This document shows, piece by piece, positions 1 to 11,496 of a DNA stretch of 64,000 nt (its first letter is position 1; the number at the start of each line of letters is the position of its first letter). The translations under genes and the position numbers were made by a program. The DNA comes from Amia ocellicauda. Its lineage: Eukaryota > Chordata > Actinopteri > Amiiformes > Amiidae. The DNA is taken from contig NC_089868.1 of assembly GCF_036373705.1 (NCBI RefSeq), positions 14,056,520 through 14,120,519 of the forward strand, in the 5' to 3' direction. The notes below the pieces were generated by a model, which saw nothing but the letters and a program-made list of their open reading frames with translations, was not told the origin of the DNA and did not search any database.

Positions 1-1550
1 TTGCAGATGAAGTTAGCAAATAGGTTAGCACTGTTAGTAAGTTGCGTTTTAATTGTGTGAATTTAATTGTGTGAATTTGTATTGCTATGTTATGAATACA
101 CATTTTAGAGTTCTGAATACTTATTGATACAATGTGAAAAACAAGTAACTGACTAGGGAAACAATTAAAATGTTCTTGCTGTATGGGGCCAAAATATGAC
201 ATTGGTCCATTTTATCTCAAGGAGCTGCTGCCTGATCAGTGGAATACATCTACAAATACTGTTGGAAAGAAAGCTCATCATAAGAACATGTTTTTAGTAT
301 TTATATAAATCAAAATTAAGCCATCTTCTTTTGATTTATATTTCTATACTTTTCAGTATAAGGGCCCAATCTTCTTCAATTTGAATTATTCAATAAGACT
401 CAGTCTTTTTTAATTAGACAATAGATTACTTATCACAGAAACTGTTCATCCACACTTTTGGTACTTAGGACAATCCAAACCCAGACACATATGGCCAAGT
501 AATAGGATTAACTGTCCCTAAATGATTAATGCTGAAGAAATCCTGTATTGCAATAAAACAATTAAAAAATACAAACACCTTAATCTAGAGGCTACTGACA
601 GCTCAGAAAATAAGCTTAATCTTGTTTTAGCCATGTTTTATGTAATATCGGGAGTGAGGTAGGTGGCATGTGATAATGTGTTCAATATGAACTGAAAAGA
701 CTGATTGCCATTTTGTACTTCCTGACTATGGATCATATGACCTTATTCTGTGCCAACACAAGGTATACAAACTTTATTTCAGTGGGATACCCACGATGTG
801 GGAATCACCTGAGAACACACATGCCCCATGCTGGTTAGATACTAAAGCTCTTTCTGAGACAATTTGTACATTTATTGTGTTGTGTTTTGTCACTACTTCG
901 GTGAGCAAGTGCAGCAAATTTTAAAACCAGGCAATCCTGTTTTGCTCAGCTTTAGAAATGATGATTCAATTAGATTTACCATCAGAACATATCTGCAGCA
1001 GAGCAGTAGGCCCTTGTGTAATCAGCTGAAGCTTGCTCAAGCCAACCAGCAGTCCTGTCAACTCATCCTGTCCTGATTAAAGGAATTACACCCACAGTAG
1101 AGCGGAGATGTTGTCTGGAACCCATCAGCACAGCAGTAATTAAGGCATCCATGAGAAAAGTTACAGCCTCTCTAATAAACAAGAACCAAAGCTTCCAATA
1201 CTTGGTTACAGAAATCTGCCGCAATCAAAAACGTGCTGGGGCTGATAAAACATGTAATTTTGTTGGACTTTAATTTTAGAAACCTGATGTCTCAAAGATT
1301 TGCAAGACACTTCATTACATTGTAACTTTCTCTTTATTTTTGCATTGCAACTACTGCCACTGGAACTTAAATGTGCCATCTTGAGTTAATACATTTAGCA
1401 GATATTGCAGTTATAGATCTGGTCTAAATATTATTATTATTTGTAGCATACAAAAATACACTCATTTTGGACATATTGTAACTTGCTCAAACCATGTGAG
1501 AATGTGTGAATATTGCTCCTGTTATATTTCTGTCGGGGTGGCGTCTGACT
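1..1550. other. Intergenic spacer upstream of dr1
   Basis: AT-rich spacer with no coding exon I can recognise. The only small structure is a 14-bp tandem duplication at about 51-78 (aattgtgtgaattt twice). Short open frames here have no splice context and no familiar translation. Confidence 0.6.
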
Positions 1551-1578
1551 GCAGCTCCATGTGGCCGCCCTGAGACTC

Positions 1579-1640
1579 GCACCCGGATGTGGAATTAAAT
1601 CCTGCGCGCTGCATTGTGGGGCAGCTTCCGGGGGAGATTA
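1579..1640. promoter_or_regulatory. dr1: dr1 core promoter: ZNF143-like and ETS-like sites
   Basis: The sequence turns locally GC/CpG-rich about 500 bp before the dr1 start codon. At 1607-1621 cgctgcattgtgggg fits the ZNF143/THAP11 (SBS) consensus read as CRNTGCATTNTGGG. It is followed at 1625-1631 by cttccgg, an ETS core, and preceded near 1583 by another CCGGA. No TATA box is evident. This mix is typical of TATA-less housekeeping promoters, which suits a general transcription repressor. The transcription start is inferred to lie between about 1640 and 1900 and cannot be fixed from sequence. Confidence 0.5.
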
Positions 1641-2112
1641 GAAATCCTGCTGCACCGCTGACACTGTGGACCAAACAGTACAATTAATTAGAAACGCGTT
1701 TAACTGCCTTTGGATTAATGTTATCAGCTTGAATGCCTACAGTTGTACCGGATAAAGGCCATCTCCTCCAGAGAGCGGGACGAACATGTCGCTTAAACCG
1801 GTCTGAAGAGGGTGGAGACTGTACACATTAATAGCGACTGTAACTCCTGCCTGGAGAGCAGCTGCTTTGGTTTTTGCCTTTCATTTCATCCCCCCTTTTT
1901 TTTGTTTTGATGATATTTCACAGTGTATTTTGGCGATCGTTTGGGATACAGTCGCATTTATGTAAGAGGGACATTTGTTTACTTCGAAAATCGACAAAGA
2001 CCTGGGGCTCCCCTCCTCTATAGCTAGGCCGCTTGGGAAGCCAGTGTTTGTGTTTGGTTGTTGTTTTATATCTCCCTCTATCCTTTGAATAAAATCAGCA
2101 GCTCGATCAACC

Positions 2113-2332
2113 ATGGCTTCTTCGTCTGGCAACGATGATGACCTCACTATACCCAGGGCAGCCATTAATAAAATGATCAAAGAGACTCTGCCAAACGTCC
2201 GGGTGGCAAACGATGCCAGGGAGCTGGTGGTGAATTGTTGCACGGAATTCATCCACCTCATCTCCTCGGAGGCGAATGAGATCTGCAACAAGTCCGAGAA
2301 GAAAACCATTTCTCCAGAGCACGTCATACACG
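2113..2332 (+). CDS. dr1: dr1 coding exon 1
   Basis: Encodes residues 1-73 plus one base, covering the first two helices of the histone fold. The donor is cacG|gtaagg at 2333. The reading frame continues into the intron only by chance and ends in unrelated sequence. Confidence 0.96.
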
Positions 2333-4597
2333 GTAAGGTTAAGGCATTGCTTTCGTGTGCTAGTGATGGTCCTTTTTTTGTGTGGGGGGTCAGTTTGTAT
2401 TCCCCATCCTGGTGTTGTCCCCTCCTCCCATCTGTCCCCACAGCTGCTTCTGTGACTGGCCTGAAGTTTGAACTTGAATGTCTAGATTTGAACTATTAAA
2501 GGTTTGAGAAAATATGAGAAGCATTTCGCACAGAAGCCTTATTCTATTACAAAAATGCTCTCCTAACTAAACTAGCATGAGGCTAAAGATATAATGCACT
2601 ACATGTAGGTGACTCCACAAATGTGGCCACACTGAACCCTTGGGACTTTTTAATGTATCAATTTATTTTATGTACACTACCTTTCTCTAGATTAAAAATG
2701 TTTTTGGCACTAATAAACAAAAGTAGCGTTTTGTACACGATTTGAAGTTTTGTATAACCACCTTGGGGTGACACAAGGATGGGCAACCAAGCTAAAATAA
2801 CCACGGCTTATCTGATTGAACGGTTTAATAATTACTTTTTTATCATTCCTTCCAAGGCTTATAGCTTGTATAGCTCATGGACAATATGTATAGAGCTGAT
2901 GTCAACCCGTTACATTTACAGTTCCTGTTAACCTTATAGGTTATTTGTTTACAGGGACTGTCCTGGACTGCATGCTTGAGTTTCTACTATGAGAGCTGTA
3001 TTGTTAATGCGTGCATTTTCTTTATTTCCTGAAGCACTTGAGAGTCTGGGCTTTGCGTCCTACATCACCGAGGTAAAAGATGTGTTGCAAGAGTGTAAAA
3101 CAGTGGCACTTAAAAGGAGAAAGGCGAGCTCCCGTCTAGAAAACCTTGGCATTCCCGAAGAGGAGCTGCTCCGACAACAGCAGGAGTTGTTTGCCAAGGT
3201 AAACGTCTCCATCTCACTGCTGCTCCCGTTTTCCTCTTCTCTGAGCGTAGGCCTGCCGCTCCATCCTGCCCAGGACCTCGGCAGTATTAGTCTGAGACGG
3301 CCTTGACAGGAGCCAGTCTGTATACATGACGGTGGTTCATAAAGCGAGCCTTACATCCTCATGACACTCAAAGTACCATTGAACTTTGCAGTACAGGGAA
3401 ATGGAAATACCCAGTCCCAGTTGAAGTCTTGTTGCGGTAATGCCAGTCTAATCTCGGCACTCCTTGCTCTTATGCCCTTTCTAATTACATTTATGCTGCT
3501 GATTACTTGTGTATTTTTAGCACTTTGTATCCTTTTCCTCTTCCTATCTTCGCACATACTAGGAACTCTATTATATTTGCACTTAGTAGCCCATTTGTAC
3601 TCCACTTTATAATGTTTTGAGTGTGTTTCTTGTGAAAATTGTTTGAAAGCTTAAGAACATCTGCTGAGAAATAATCCTCATAATAATTATATGTACATGC
3701 TTATTGAATTGTGTGGTGATCCAACAACAGTATAGGGCATAACGTGTGTGTGTGTGTGTATTATATATATATATTTTTTTTTAAGTTTTCTTTTTACTTC
3801 CTTGGTAATGCTTCTGCCTTGTACACGATACAATACCAGGATCTTTATGAAGCCTTACTAAACTGACTAAACATCTTTCACAAAACAATATATTTGAATT
3901 AAGACACTAGTGTATGTTTTGCCTCTTTTTGGATGTATATAATTATATATTATTTATTTCTTAGCAGATGCTCTTGTCCAGGATGACTTCCAAAATATAT
4001 ACAATATATACAAAGTGCAATAATACAGTGCAGTTCAAGTTATTACAATTTACACAAGTGTATACGAGATATACAGTAAACAATGTCTTGCATCCTAGAA
4101 TGAAAAAGCCGATAAGTGCAGACAAGATGATGCTATAATTATTCATATCATTGGTATTTCTTTCATCAGATGCTGATAAAAATGTCTTTACAAACATTTG
4201 TAGAAAACGTTTTTTAATGTTTTAAAAATACGTCTCGCATTGGTCATTTTAGAATATTAAAATAAAGATCATGCTACCGGGAACAATGATATCAGAGCGA
4301 TGTCATAAATGTTTCAGTTGGTGATCTGATATCTCGCTGGCCGAGCTCAAACGATGAGCTTTTAAACTTGAGTGTTTGTGGCCGTTTTACCCGCCTCCCG
4401 TTGTGTGCAGCTGTGTGAACACTTGTGTTTGTTTGTTTGTGCGGTTGCAGGCCAGACAGCAGCAGGCCGAGCTGGCCCAGCAGGAGTGGTTACAGATGCA
4501 GCAGGCGGCACAGCAGGCCCAGCTGGCAGCAGCCTCTGCCAGCGCGGCGCACCAGGCCGGCTCCTCTCAGGACGAGGACGAGGAGGACGACATGTGA
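2113..4597 (+). CDS. dr1: DR1 / NC2-beta, TBP-associated repressor (3 coding exons, 176 aa)
   Basis: Coding exons 2113-2332, 3035-3198 and 4451-4597 join in phase to 531 nt, giving 176 aa plus stop, the same length as human DR1. DR1 pairs with DRAP1 (NC2-alpha) through a histone fold, binds TBP on promoter DNA and blocks TFIIA and TFIIB entry; it is also an ATAC complex subunit. It acts in the nucleus. The N-terminus MASSSGNDDDLTIPRAAINK is followed by a histone fold over residues about 10-85, a Gln/Ala-rich helix ending in a TBP-interaction region (about 125-160), and an acidic tail (DEDEEDDM). Residue 73 is His where human has Gln. The start codon has a good context (accATGg). The next gene downstream is wls on the same strand; no functional link is implied. 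Confidence 0.97.
2333..3034 (+). other. dr1: dr1 intron 1
   Basis: 702-bp GT-AG intron (gtaagg ... cctgaag). AT-rich; nothing else is recognisable. Confidence 0.9.
3035..3198 (+). CDS. dr1: dr1 coding exon 2
   Basis: Begins after tttcctgaag and completes a split Ala codon, continuing as ALESLGFASYITEVK and ending in LFAK before the donor gtaaac. It carries the last histone-fold helix and the start of the charged linker. The 164-nt length takes the frame from phase 1 to phase 0. Confidence 0.96.
3744..3780. repeat. (GT)n(TA)n microsatellite
   Basis: Alternating GT units run into TA units and then a T tract, within dr1 intron 2. Confidence 0.9.
3960..4180. repeat. Diverged fish dispersed repeat ('agcagatgctcttgtcca' type)
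   Basis: Starts ttagcagatgctcttgtcca, a variant of the agcagacgctttatccagg signature common in ray-finned fish genomes, followed by AT-rich body sequence. A second copy of the signature is at 57606. Ends are not sharply defined and the class was not determined. Confidence 0.45.
4451..4597 (+). CDS. dr1: dr1 coding exon 3 (C-terminus)
   Basis: Acceptor cggttgcag followed by ARQQQAELAQQEWLQMQQ, then an Ala/Gln-rich stretch and the acidic end with stop TGA at 4595-4597. The exon is markedly more GC-rich than its flanks. Confidence 0.96.
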   Translation, partial: ARQQQAELAQQEWLQMQQAAQQAQLAAASASAAHQAGSSQDEDEEDDM

Positions 4598-5860
4598 GCG
4601 CTGCAGGCTGTCTCTGGAGTCGGCACCGACCGCCCCCTACACCCAAACACACACTCATCTCCTGTGTGGGCTGGTGGGCTGGGGAAATGACAGAGTTGGG
4701 ACCCCTCTGTCTGTCAGTGAAGTCCAAACATGTACTGTTTCCAATTCAACTTTTTTTTTTTTTTTTGTCTTTGGATTTTAAGCTAGCTTTTTCAGGGAAG
4801 GTTATCCTAGCTGTCATCCTTTTGTCTGCTCTTTCATTTTTATGTTTATATAACCTCTCTCCAATACATAGTCCTATAAAACCTGACAAGTTTGGCTAAG
4901 TTCGCTTGTGCTTTCAGAGCACTCGTCATCTCATCTCTTTTGGCCTCCTCCCTTTTCTTTCTTTGTTAAACGCAGTACAAAGGTTTTGTTATAGAAGTCT
5001 GTAATGGTACTTGTGTCAGTTGAAAGACCCTGTTTTATTAACAACAAAGATGTGCACATGATTTTGTTTGGCATGTATGGTAGAGCACATTCACATTCTT
5101 CAGGTATTGAACCCCTTTCAGTTCATTAGCTTTTTTATTTGTTTAGTTTTTTTGCCTTTGACAATTTGGAGTTATTTTTGTCCTCATTACTTACTGATGT
5201 TAGTAATGCCAATTCAAATGGAAAAATATGTACATATATTCTTCCCATTATTGATCATTGTAATACACAGAGCTTCACGTGGAAGAGAACTTGAAGATGT
5301 GTTTTGCTGTATAAAAAAAAAACAAAAAAACAATACAAATGGTGACTTGGTTATTTTTAGGTACTTTTTTGTTTTTCGGTCATACTATGGTGCAAGTAGG
5401 TTTTGGCGTTTTTAATGGAACAGTATTGCAGTTCACATTTACTGCTAATGGAAAGTAAAGCCTAAGGACACAAAGGAATTGCTTTCATCCTGTAGTACCA
5501 AAGAGAGAATTTCCCTGGCAAGAAATTAAAAAGCTGGATTTAATGTGAGATATTCTGGATTTTCATGGCATAACTTTCCATGTATTAAAATTCTATAAAA
5601 CTAAAGGTGTTTTTGTGTAGTAAGTAAAAGGAAAAATTGTAACTTTCACCTTGAAAATTGTTTTAGTTTTGATACCTGAGGATGCAGATTTTTTTCGGGA
5701 ATTTGAAAAAAAAAAAAAAAAGTGTAAAACCTGCATTTGTGAATGTGTGGTGCATTAAAGCAAGTGATGATTGGTGACTTCTAATGGTGATTTCCTGTTC
5801 TCATGCCTTTTCACAAGCTGTATTCTCTGAGCAATAAAATTGACATGTTTTATAAAAAGT
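4598..5860 (+). other. dr1: dr1 3' UTR
   Basis: About 1.25 kb of AT-rich sequence from the dr1 stop to a consensus polyadenylation signal. It contains several T or A homopolymers (around 4750, 5315 and 5705) and no convincing coding frame. Confidence 0.7.
5833..5838 (+). terminator. dr1: dr1 polyadenylation signal AATAAA
   Basis: AATAAA in gagcaataaaattgac, followed within about 25-40 bp by GT-rich sequence (gtggcgtgtgtgttc). It is the best signal after the dr1 stop. An ATTAAA at about 5754 is a possible earlier site. Confidence 0.7.
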
Positions 5861-8203
5861 GGCGTGTGTGTTCAGTCAAGTGTGATTTTGACATTAGTGT
5901 GCTGATGGCACGCCCCCGTATTTCCTGATACTTGGTAAGACATTTGATTGAATGTAGATGTATTGGTTTAATCTTTTTTCTAATGTCAATACTGCGTATA
6001 ACTCCTAATTTGTCACTGAAAGCCAGTGATTGCAGCATTATTTTGTCAATTCATTTAATTAAGTAATATTCTCAAATGTCCCTATAATCTCAAACAATGC
6101 TGTATGTGCAAATGCATGTATTGGATCAATAATACATCCTTTCTGTAATTGTGGAATTTCATGTTCTTGGGGGATGTTATTCTTTCAGTGCTGGATAACA
6201 ATGCAAAATAACATTAATAATTATCCATTTTACATCTCTTATTATGAGCTATTTTGAGGCCGTTGTAGTAGTTGAACAAATGTCTCATTTCCTGTGTGAT
6301 TTGAGTACAGAATCCAAGAACTGTTGAGTCTTGCAATTCTATATTTGACCACAAGGTAGTGTTATAATGTCAAAACTGCACATTTTCATCCCCACTTCCT
6401 CTTGATTAAAATGATGTGGTTTGAGAAACGAACAGATCAAAAGCAGCTGGTTGTTGTTTTTTTTTTTTTTAATTTTGTTTAGTTTTGTTAATTTAACAGA
6501 TGGAATTGGCTGTAGAAATGTACAATTCCCTTAGCCAGCACCTCTTATTCCATGCTTGCCTGGTCTCTGGTGCAGTAAAATTCATGTTCATGTTGCAGCC
6601 TGCTTCAAGTCTGGTGAACTGACAGAAAAGCTTAAGTGAGGACATGTTCACAGACATATCTTCCAACTGGGATCAATTAAAAGAAAAGCTTGCTTCGTAT
6701 TGAAATGTAAGAAGAGATAAAAGCTTTTTCTTTTCTGAGTCACTACCACTGGACACTGGCACTGGTAATACATAATGGATTGCATTTTTTTTGTAAAGTT
6801 CAAGATAACGTAGCTGTGTTTTTCATTTATTTTACTATACAAAAAAGGACTGAAGCACTACACTTTAGTTTGAGCTCTTTTGAGAGCCTTTCTTTGTTAA
6901 AAACTAATGACTTTTTCTGTTAAAAAAATAAAATAAAATTTTACCTAAGCCTTTTGCCTCAGAGTAACAATTCTAAGACAGCCGGCCAATGTTTTCCACT
7001 CTGGGGAGTCTTTGAGATAAACTAAAGATTGCTTTAGAAAGCATACTTTCAAACATTTCAAAGCACATTTGGGATCAATTACTTTTTTTCGTTTTTTAAT
7101 CGGTTCCACGTTTGTGATAAGTATACTGAAAATAAGGGAACATAGACTGCAGCCTGAGGCATAATTGCCCTAAATAAGCTCTTATGGGGAGCTGCTTTGT
7201 TGCTTTAGTTAGTTATTTAAAGTGACGCATTCTTAAGTTATACAGTTGTTTTGCCATTAGAAATGCACATCTGTTTTCTGCTCTGTGTCATGAGGTTTAA
7301 TTTACCTGGATGTTACGTGTGCTTTGTAATTGAATAAAGCTGAGCTGTTTAATAAATTAAAATTGATCTCATCCCCTTTTCAAATCTCACAATGAACACA
7401 GTCTCATTTTTCTTTTGCAGGTGAGTTTGTGTTTTCAATTTTTTAGAAAGGAATTCCTGTATTCATAGTTTAGCTAAGAATTGCCCAGGCAACCCAGCAT
7501 TGCAGTTGAATTCAATCCCTTCTACTGTGCTATGTCTTTCTGTGTCCCTGAGACCAATTAAATTGCTCCCCTTACACAATTAAGCAGTCTGAAGTATGTT
7601 TTCTTTGGGGAGTTTGATTTGATTAGGGGTCCTGGGCTGCTGCAGTTGTAAACAGGGCTCTATAGGTGTGTGTGTCCAATGGAGGGCAAATATAAATGTT
7701 GTTGTACAAAGGCAGGGCTCTCAACGGGCCTTCATTCAGGGCACTACAACAACACTGTGGGGCGGCTATTTGCTCTTTGTATCAGTTGCCCTCGGGGGGG
7801 CTCCCAGAAATCATCCCATGTCCCACATTACTGCACAGCATATCCAGCACAATTCATTCACATCCACAGCGGGGGGGCGGTGGATTACTCTGGGCCAGTG
7901 TTGTGAATTCCAGAGAGTTCTTTCTCTCCGTCTCGCAGCTGGTGGCAAGGGATATTGCAACATGAAAGCGGCACTGTCAGTATCAATCATCGTTACTGGC
8001 GCTGCTACATTCCAGAGGTTGTGTTGGCCTCGTTTTTTTTCCCCTTTCTTTTTTTTGTTGGAAACTCCACAGTGACTGAAAAGGCTCCCCTCCGTTGGCT
8101 GGGACTCGGCAAGGTGATTCAGGCCCCGAAATTCCATTTTCAATCTCTCTTCGTTTGGTTATCGGACACTGGGATTGTTTCTGTCAAACACACAATTCCC
8201 AAT

Positions 8204-8255
8204 TCTCTCTCTCTCTGTGTCTCTCTCTCTCTCTTGCTCTCTCTCCCGCTCTCTG
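8204..8255. repeat. (CT)n tract
   Basis: Imperfect CT dinucleotide repeat with TGTGT and TTG interruptions. Confidence 0.9.
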
Positions 8256-10861
8256 AGGGCTGTCTGTTAGTGATGCCACACACAGGTGTATGTTTTTTTT
8301 TCATTCCACCACCCTCCTTAAAGCTTATGCTTTAAGTTAATCCCCCCTTCCTCCATAACAGAAACAATCTCTAATATTTTCAATAACATGATACTCTCTC
8401 CTCTCCAGCTAGAAATTACAGACATAAACTATAAGATGTTCTTTCAAAGACAAAAACTGCATGTATGTAAAACAGCTCTTGTAACACAGTTGAATTCATA
8501 AAAGCAAACAGCCTAGACATGAGCTATGGAAGCTAGTAGAAACATGTTGTAAAGTTGAAAAAAAATAAAAAATGAATGTTTATAGTACTTCAGAGAACTT
8601 AATTCCCTGTTCTCCAGTTCCATGGAGCTCTTAAAGTTGATGACATCATATACAGATGCTTTATGGTTAATTCTTTGTTTATGTGCCTGTTTTTTTTTTT
8701 AACTTCCATCTTCAGTCTTTTAGACAGTTGGTTTAACTGCAGTCTCAGGACTTATGATCTGTCCACATTATATTGCCTGGATTTGTAGTGTTTTTCATGA
8801 GATCCCCCTTCTTTCTATAGAAGTTACCCTTTAAGAAGCTTGAACAACTTATGCTTATTTTATGAACTACTAGGGTTTTCCTGTAGCAGGCCAGTGGCAG
8901 TATGGCTCAGCTGCCCTGTTCCAGTAGGAATGGCCCGCAGCGTGTTTCGAGTCTCATGAACACTGTGGGCTGCTGCAGGCAAGCCCGGGCACATGGTGCT
9001 CCCATTGTCTGTAGATCACTCACTCCCATGTATGTGGGATATCAGATTCAACTAATGTTTAGCCTTGAACATAGAATTCTGTTTACTGTATAACAATGCA
9101 ACTGAAAATCACCCTTTTGCTCTGTCGTCTTGGAGCACGCAAGTTCAGTCGAATCACAGGCTTGTAGAAGAACACCTACACACTATAAAAAACTTCTGGA
9201 TCAGAGCACTAATTAAACCACACAGATTTCTACAGGTGTTTTTTAATCTCAGTTATTCACGGAATTTACATTTATTTGACCTAACAAAGGATATAGATCA
9301 ATTAAACTGGTAATGAACACTTTTCAACATTTTGATAAATAACACTGCCATGTAGAAATTCAGGGAATCCATTAATTAATTAATCAATTGCTTTGCCTAC
9401 AAACCATAAGGATAACATAGGAAAATCAAAAACTTAAAAAAATAAGTATTGTAATCTGCCGTACAATTAGAAAGAAGGATAGGCAGAGTCGATGGCATAG
9501 CTCCTGGCTGCATTGCAGTATAACTGAGGTAATGCCTTCTCATCCTTGTTACTAACTATTGCTCTTTGTCACTGTATAATCTCAATGTATTATTTCTGTT
9601 CCTGTGAAATCTGCGTGAGAAGAAACACAGACACCTTTTGATGATCAAACCCTTTTGTGTTAAAGGTTCCTTTTTTGCTTTCTTGACATCAGTAAAACAC
9701 ATTTCCAGCTCATCCTATAGATAATGCTAATTTAAAATACACTAATGTTTGCAAACAAAACACAAATTTGACTCATTCCAGACGAATAATAGACACTGGC
9801 ACTCCTAAGCATTAAAATCCCTTCTGATAAATATTTATCTGGCAGGATTGCTGCAATTATTAATTTGTTTTTTTCACCAGCCGAAGAAGGTGTTTAAAAT
9901 AAGATTAAAGCAGCCTGTCACAGCACTCGGGCAGGTGCCAACATGTAAACTACTCAGCCTAAGTGCAGCCTAGCTGGCCTCTCTAGCAAGATCTGAAAAA
10001 TTGATAGCACAGTTTAATTTTAGCTGTGAGTACTTCACAGGCCTTGTGTAGGTGGCAATGATTCCACATTGCAGGGCTCGGAAGTGAAGACAAGACAGAA
10101 ACCGACTGAGGGAGAAATTCTGTCAAAAGCTGACATATAAAGGATGGAGAAAGGAATGGCTGATTATTGCATTGTACACTTCAGAGTTACTTCAGAGCTA
10201 ACTATGCTTTTGGCAACTTTCTATCAAGAACAGCATTATTATATTAAATAAGAGGTCCGGTCAGATTGGAAATGCTGTGTGTATAATCAATGCTTCTAAG
10301 AAATGGGTTTGATCTTTCCAAAATCACAAGTCAGATGCTAATGCTTGAAAATAAATACATATATAAATAGAACTACAGAAAGTACATTTTCATTTTATGT
10401 TAATGTGGTGAACCTGTTTGGTAATGAAATAAACACAAAACTGTGAGGTACATGTACATAGATGTATATAGATTGTTTGGAAATATGAAATCAAGTCATA
10501 ATAATGACATTTCTACAGTAGGTTTTCTCATAAAGGTCCTGTTCATTGTTAGATAATATTGATTGTACAGCAACTGTGTCGGATGATGGGACAGATAGCA
10601 TCTAGATGTGCATAACTGAGTGCCAGGAGGAAGCAAGAGGGAATACAAGTATATCAGTGTATATTTAAGTCTGTCCATCTTGCACCATACCTATTTAAAA
10701 ATACCCAGTATGCAAATAATTTAAAATATATTTAACAGAAAACAAATGCTAACTAATTCTTAGTGTCTTAATGGCTAATAATATTTAGTATGGCCACCTT
10801 TGTCATCAAAAACCTTAACAATAAAGTTGGGCATATTTATGAAATTGGAAAGTACCCAAAA

Positions 10862-10886
10862 TCTCTCTCTCTCTCTCTCTCTCCCT
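10862..10886. repeat. (CT)n tract
   Basis: Near-perfect CT repeat followed by CTAT/TTAT units, about 500 bp before the wls start codon. Confidence 0.9.
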
Positions 10887-10958
10887 CTGTATCTATCTAT
10901 TTATTTATATTAATTTAAAATAATATTGTAACTGATAATGGCATAGGCTGAATGTATT

Positions 10959-11008
<50 letters not shown>
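10959..11008. repeat. (ATG)n trinucleotide microsatellite
   Basis: About 16 perfect ATG/GAT units some 390 bp upstream of the wls start codon. Read as ATG the frame stays open to a TGA at 11211-11213. Confidence 0.95.
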
Positions 11009-11009
<1 letters not shown>

Positions 11010-11218
11010 GTTACAGATGAAAATGGCATGACAGGAGCAGAGTGCTTTATAGATGCAGTCAGTCGTGGCACAGCAGAGGCACTTTCACTCTGGGAGGATG
11101 ACAATTGCGCCTTGAGGTGCCATCCCCGGCTTCCCTTCCAACCCAGACAGGCTGTTCGAGGCTCGCTTTGCACAGACGCCGTCAGCCGGCAGGACCACAG
11201 GGAGGTCATGTGATTACT

Positions 11219-11390
11219 CCTCTTTCTTTTTTTTTCTCTCTCTCTCTCTCCTTCTACTAGTTCTCCTCTGGAAAGCTGGAAGGCAGTAGAGAGCCAGGCA
11301 GACTCAATCTCGGCTGTGGGCTGGGTGGATGTGCGAGCTTTTCTGTCCGAGTCACCTCTCTCTGATTTAAGTTTGCATCAACTTTGAAAC
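11219..11390 (+). promoter_or_regulatory. wls: wls 5' UTR / promoter-proximal region
   Basis: The 170 bp before the wls start codon begin with a T/CT tract ending cttctactag at 11260. This resembles a splice acceptor, so a non-coding exon further upstream is possible; it could equally be a pyrimidine-rich promoter. The sequence just before the ATG contains CTTTGAA (11382-11388), which fits a TCF/LEF core. No TATA box is obvious. The transcription start is not determined. Confidence 0.45.
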
Positions 11391-11496
11391 ATGGCCGGGG
11401 CAATTATTGAGAATATGAGCACCAAGAAGTTGGTTATAGTCGGAGTTATCCTGCTGATCTTCCAGGTGCTTTCCTTCCTTGTTGGGGGTTTGATTG
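11391..11496 (+). CDS. wls: wls exon 1 (signal/TM1)
   Basis: Residues 1-35 plus one base; start context aaacATGg. Encodes a short N-terminus and the first membrane helix ([20 protein letters not shown]). Donor gtaagt at 11497. A second in-frame Met (residue 9) is a weaker start choice; the first matches the known family N-terminus. Confidence 0.95.

Larger units (their letters stand above)
3199..4450 (+). other. dr1: dr1 intron 2 with GT/TA repeat and fish dispersed repeat
   Basis: 1,252-bp intron (gtaaac ... cggttgcag). It holds a (GT)n-(TA)n tract at 3744-3780 and a diverged fish-type dispersed repeat from about 3960. No extra exon was recognised. Confidence 0.85.
5860..10958. other. dr1-wls intergenic spacer
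   Basis: About 5 kb without recognisable exons. It contains a CT-rich tract at 8204-8255 and a CT/CTAT tract at 10862-10910, plus many A/T homopolymers. Open frames around 7.67-8.3 kb overlap low-complexity sequence and lack splice or start context. Confidence 0.6.

Noticed and set aside
1881-2441. 186-codon minus-strand open frame across the dr1 leader and exon 1
   Set aside because: It lies opposite the highly conserved dr1 exon, and its translation is low-complexity with no known family. It is a shadow of the real gene.
7668-8335. Several overlapping frames of 78-135 codons
   Set aside because: They run through CT-rich and homopolymer sequence in different frames, with no splice signals or known domains.
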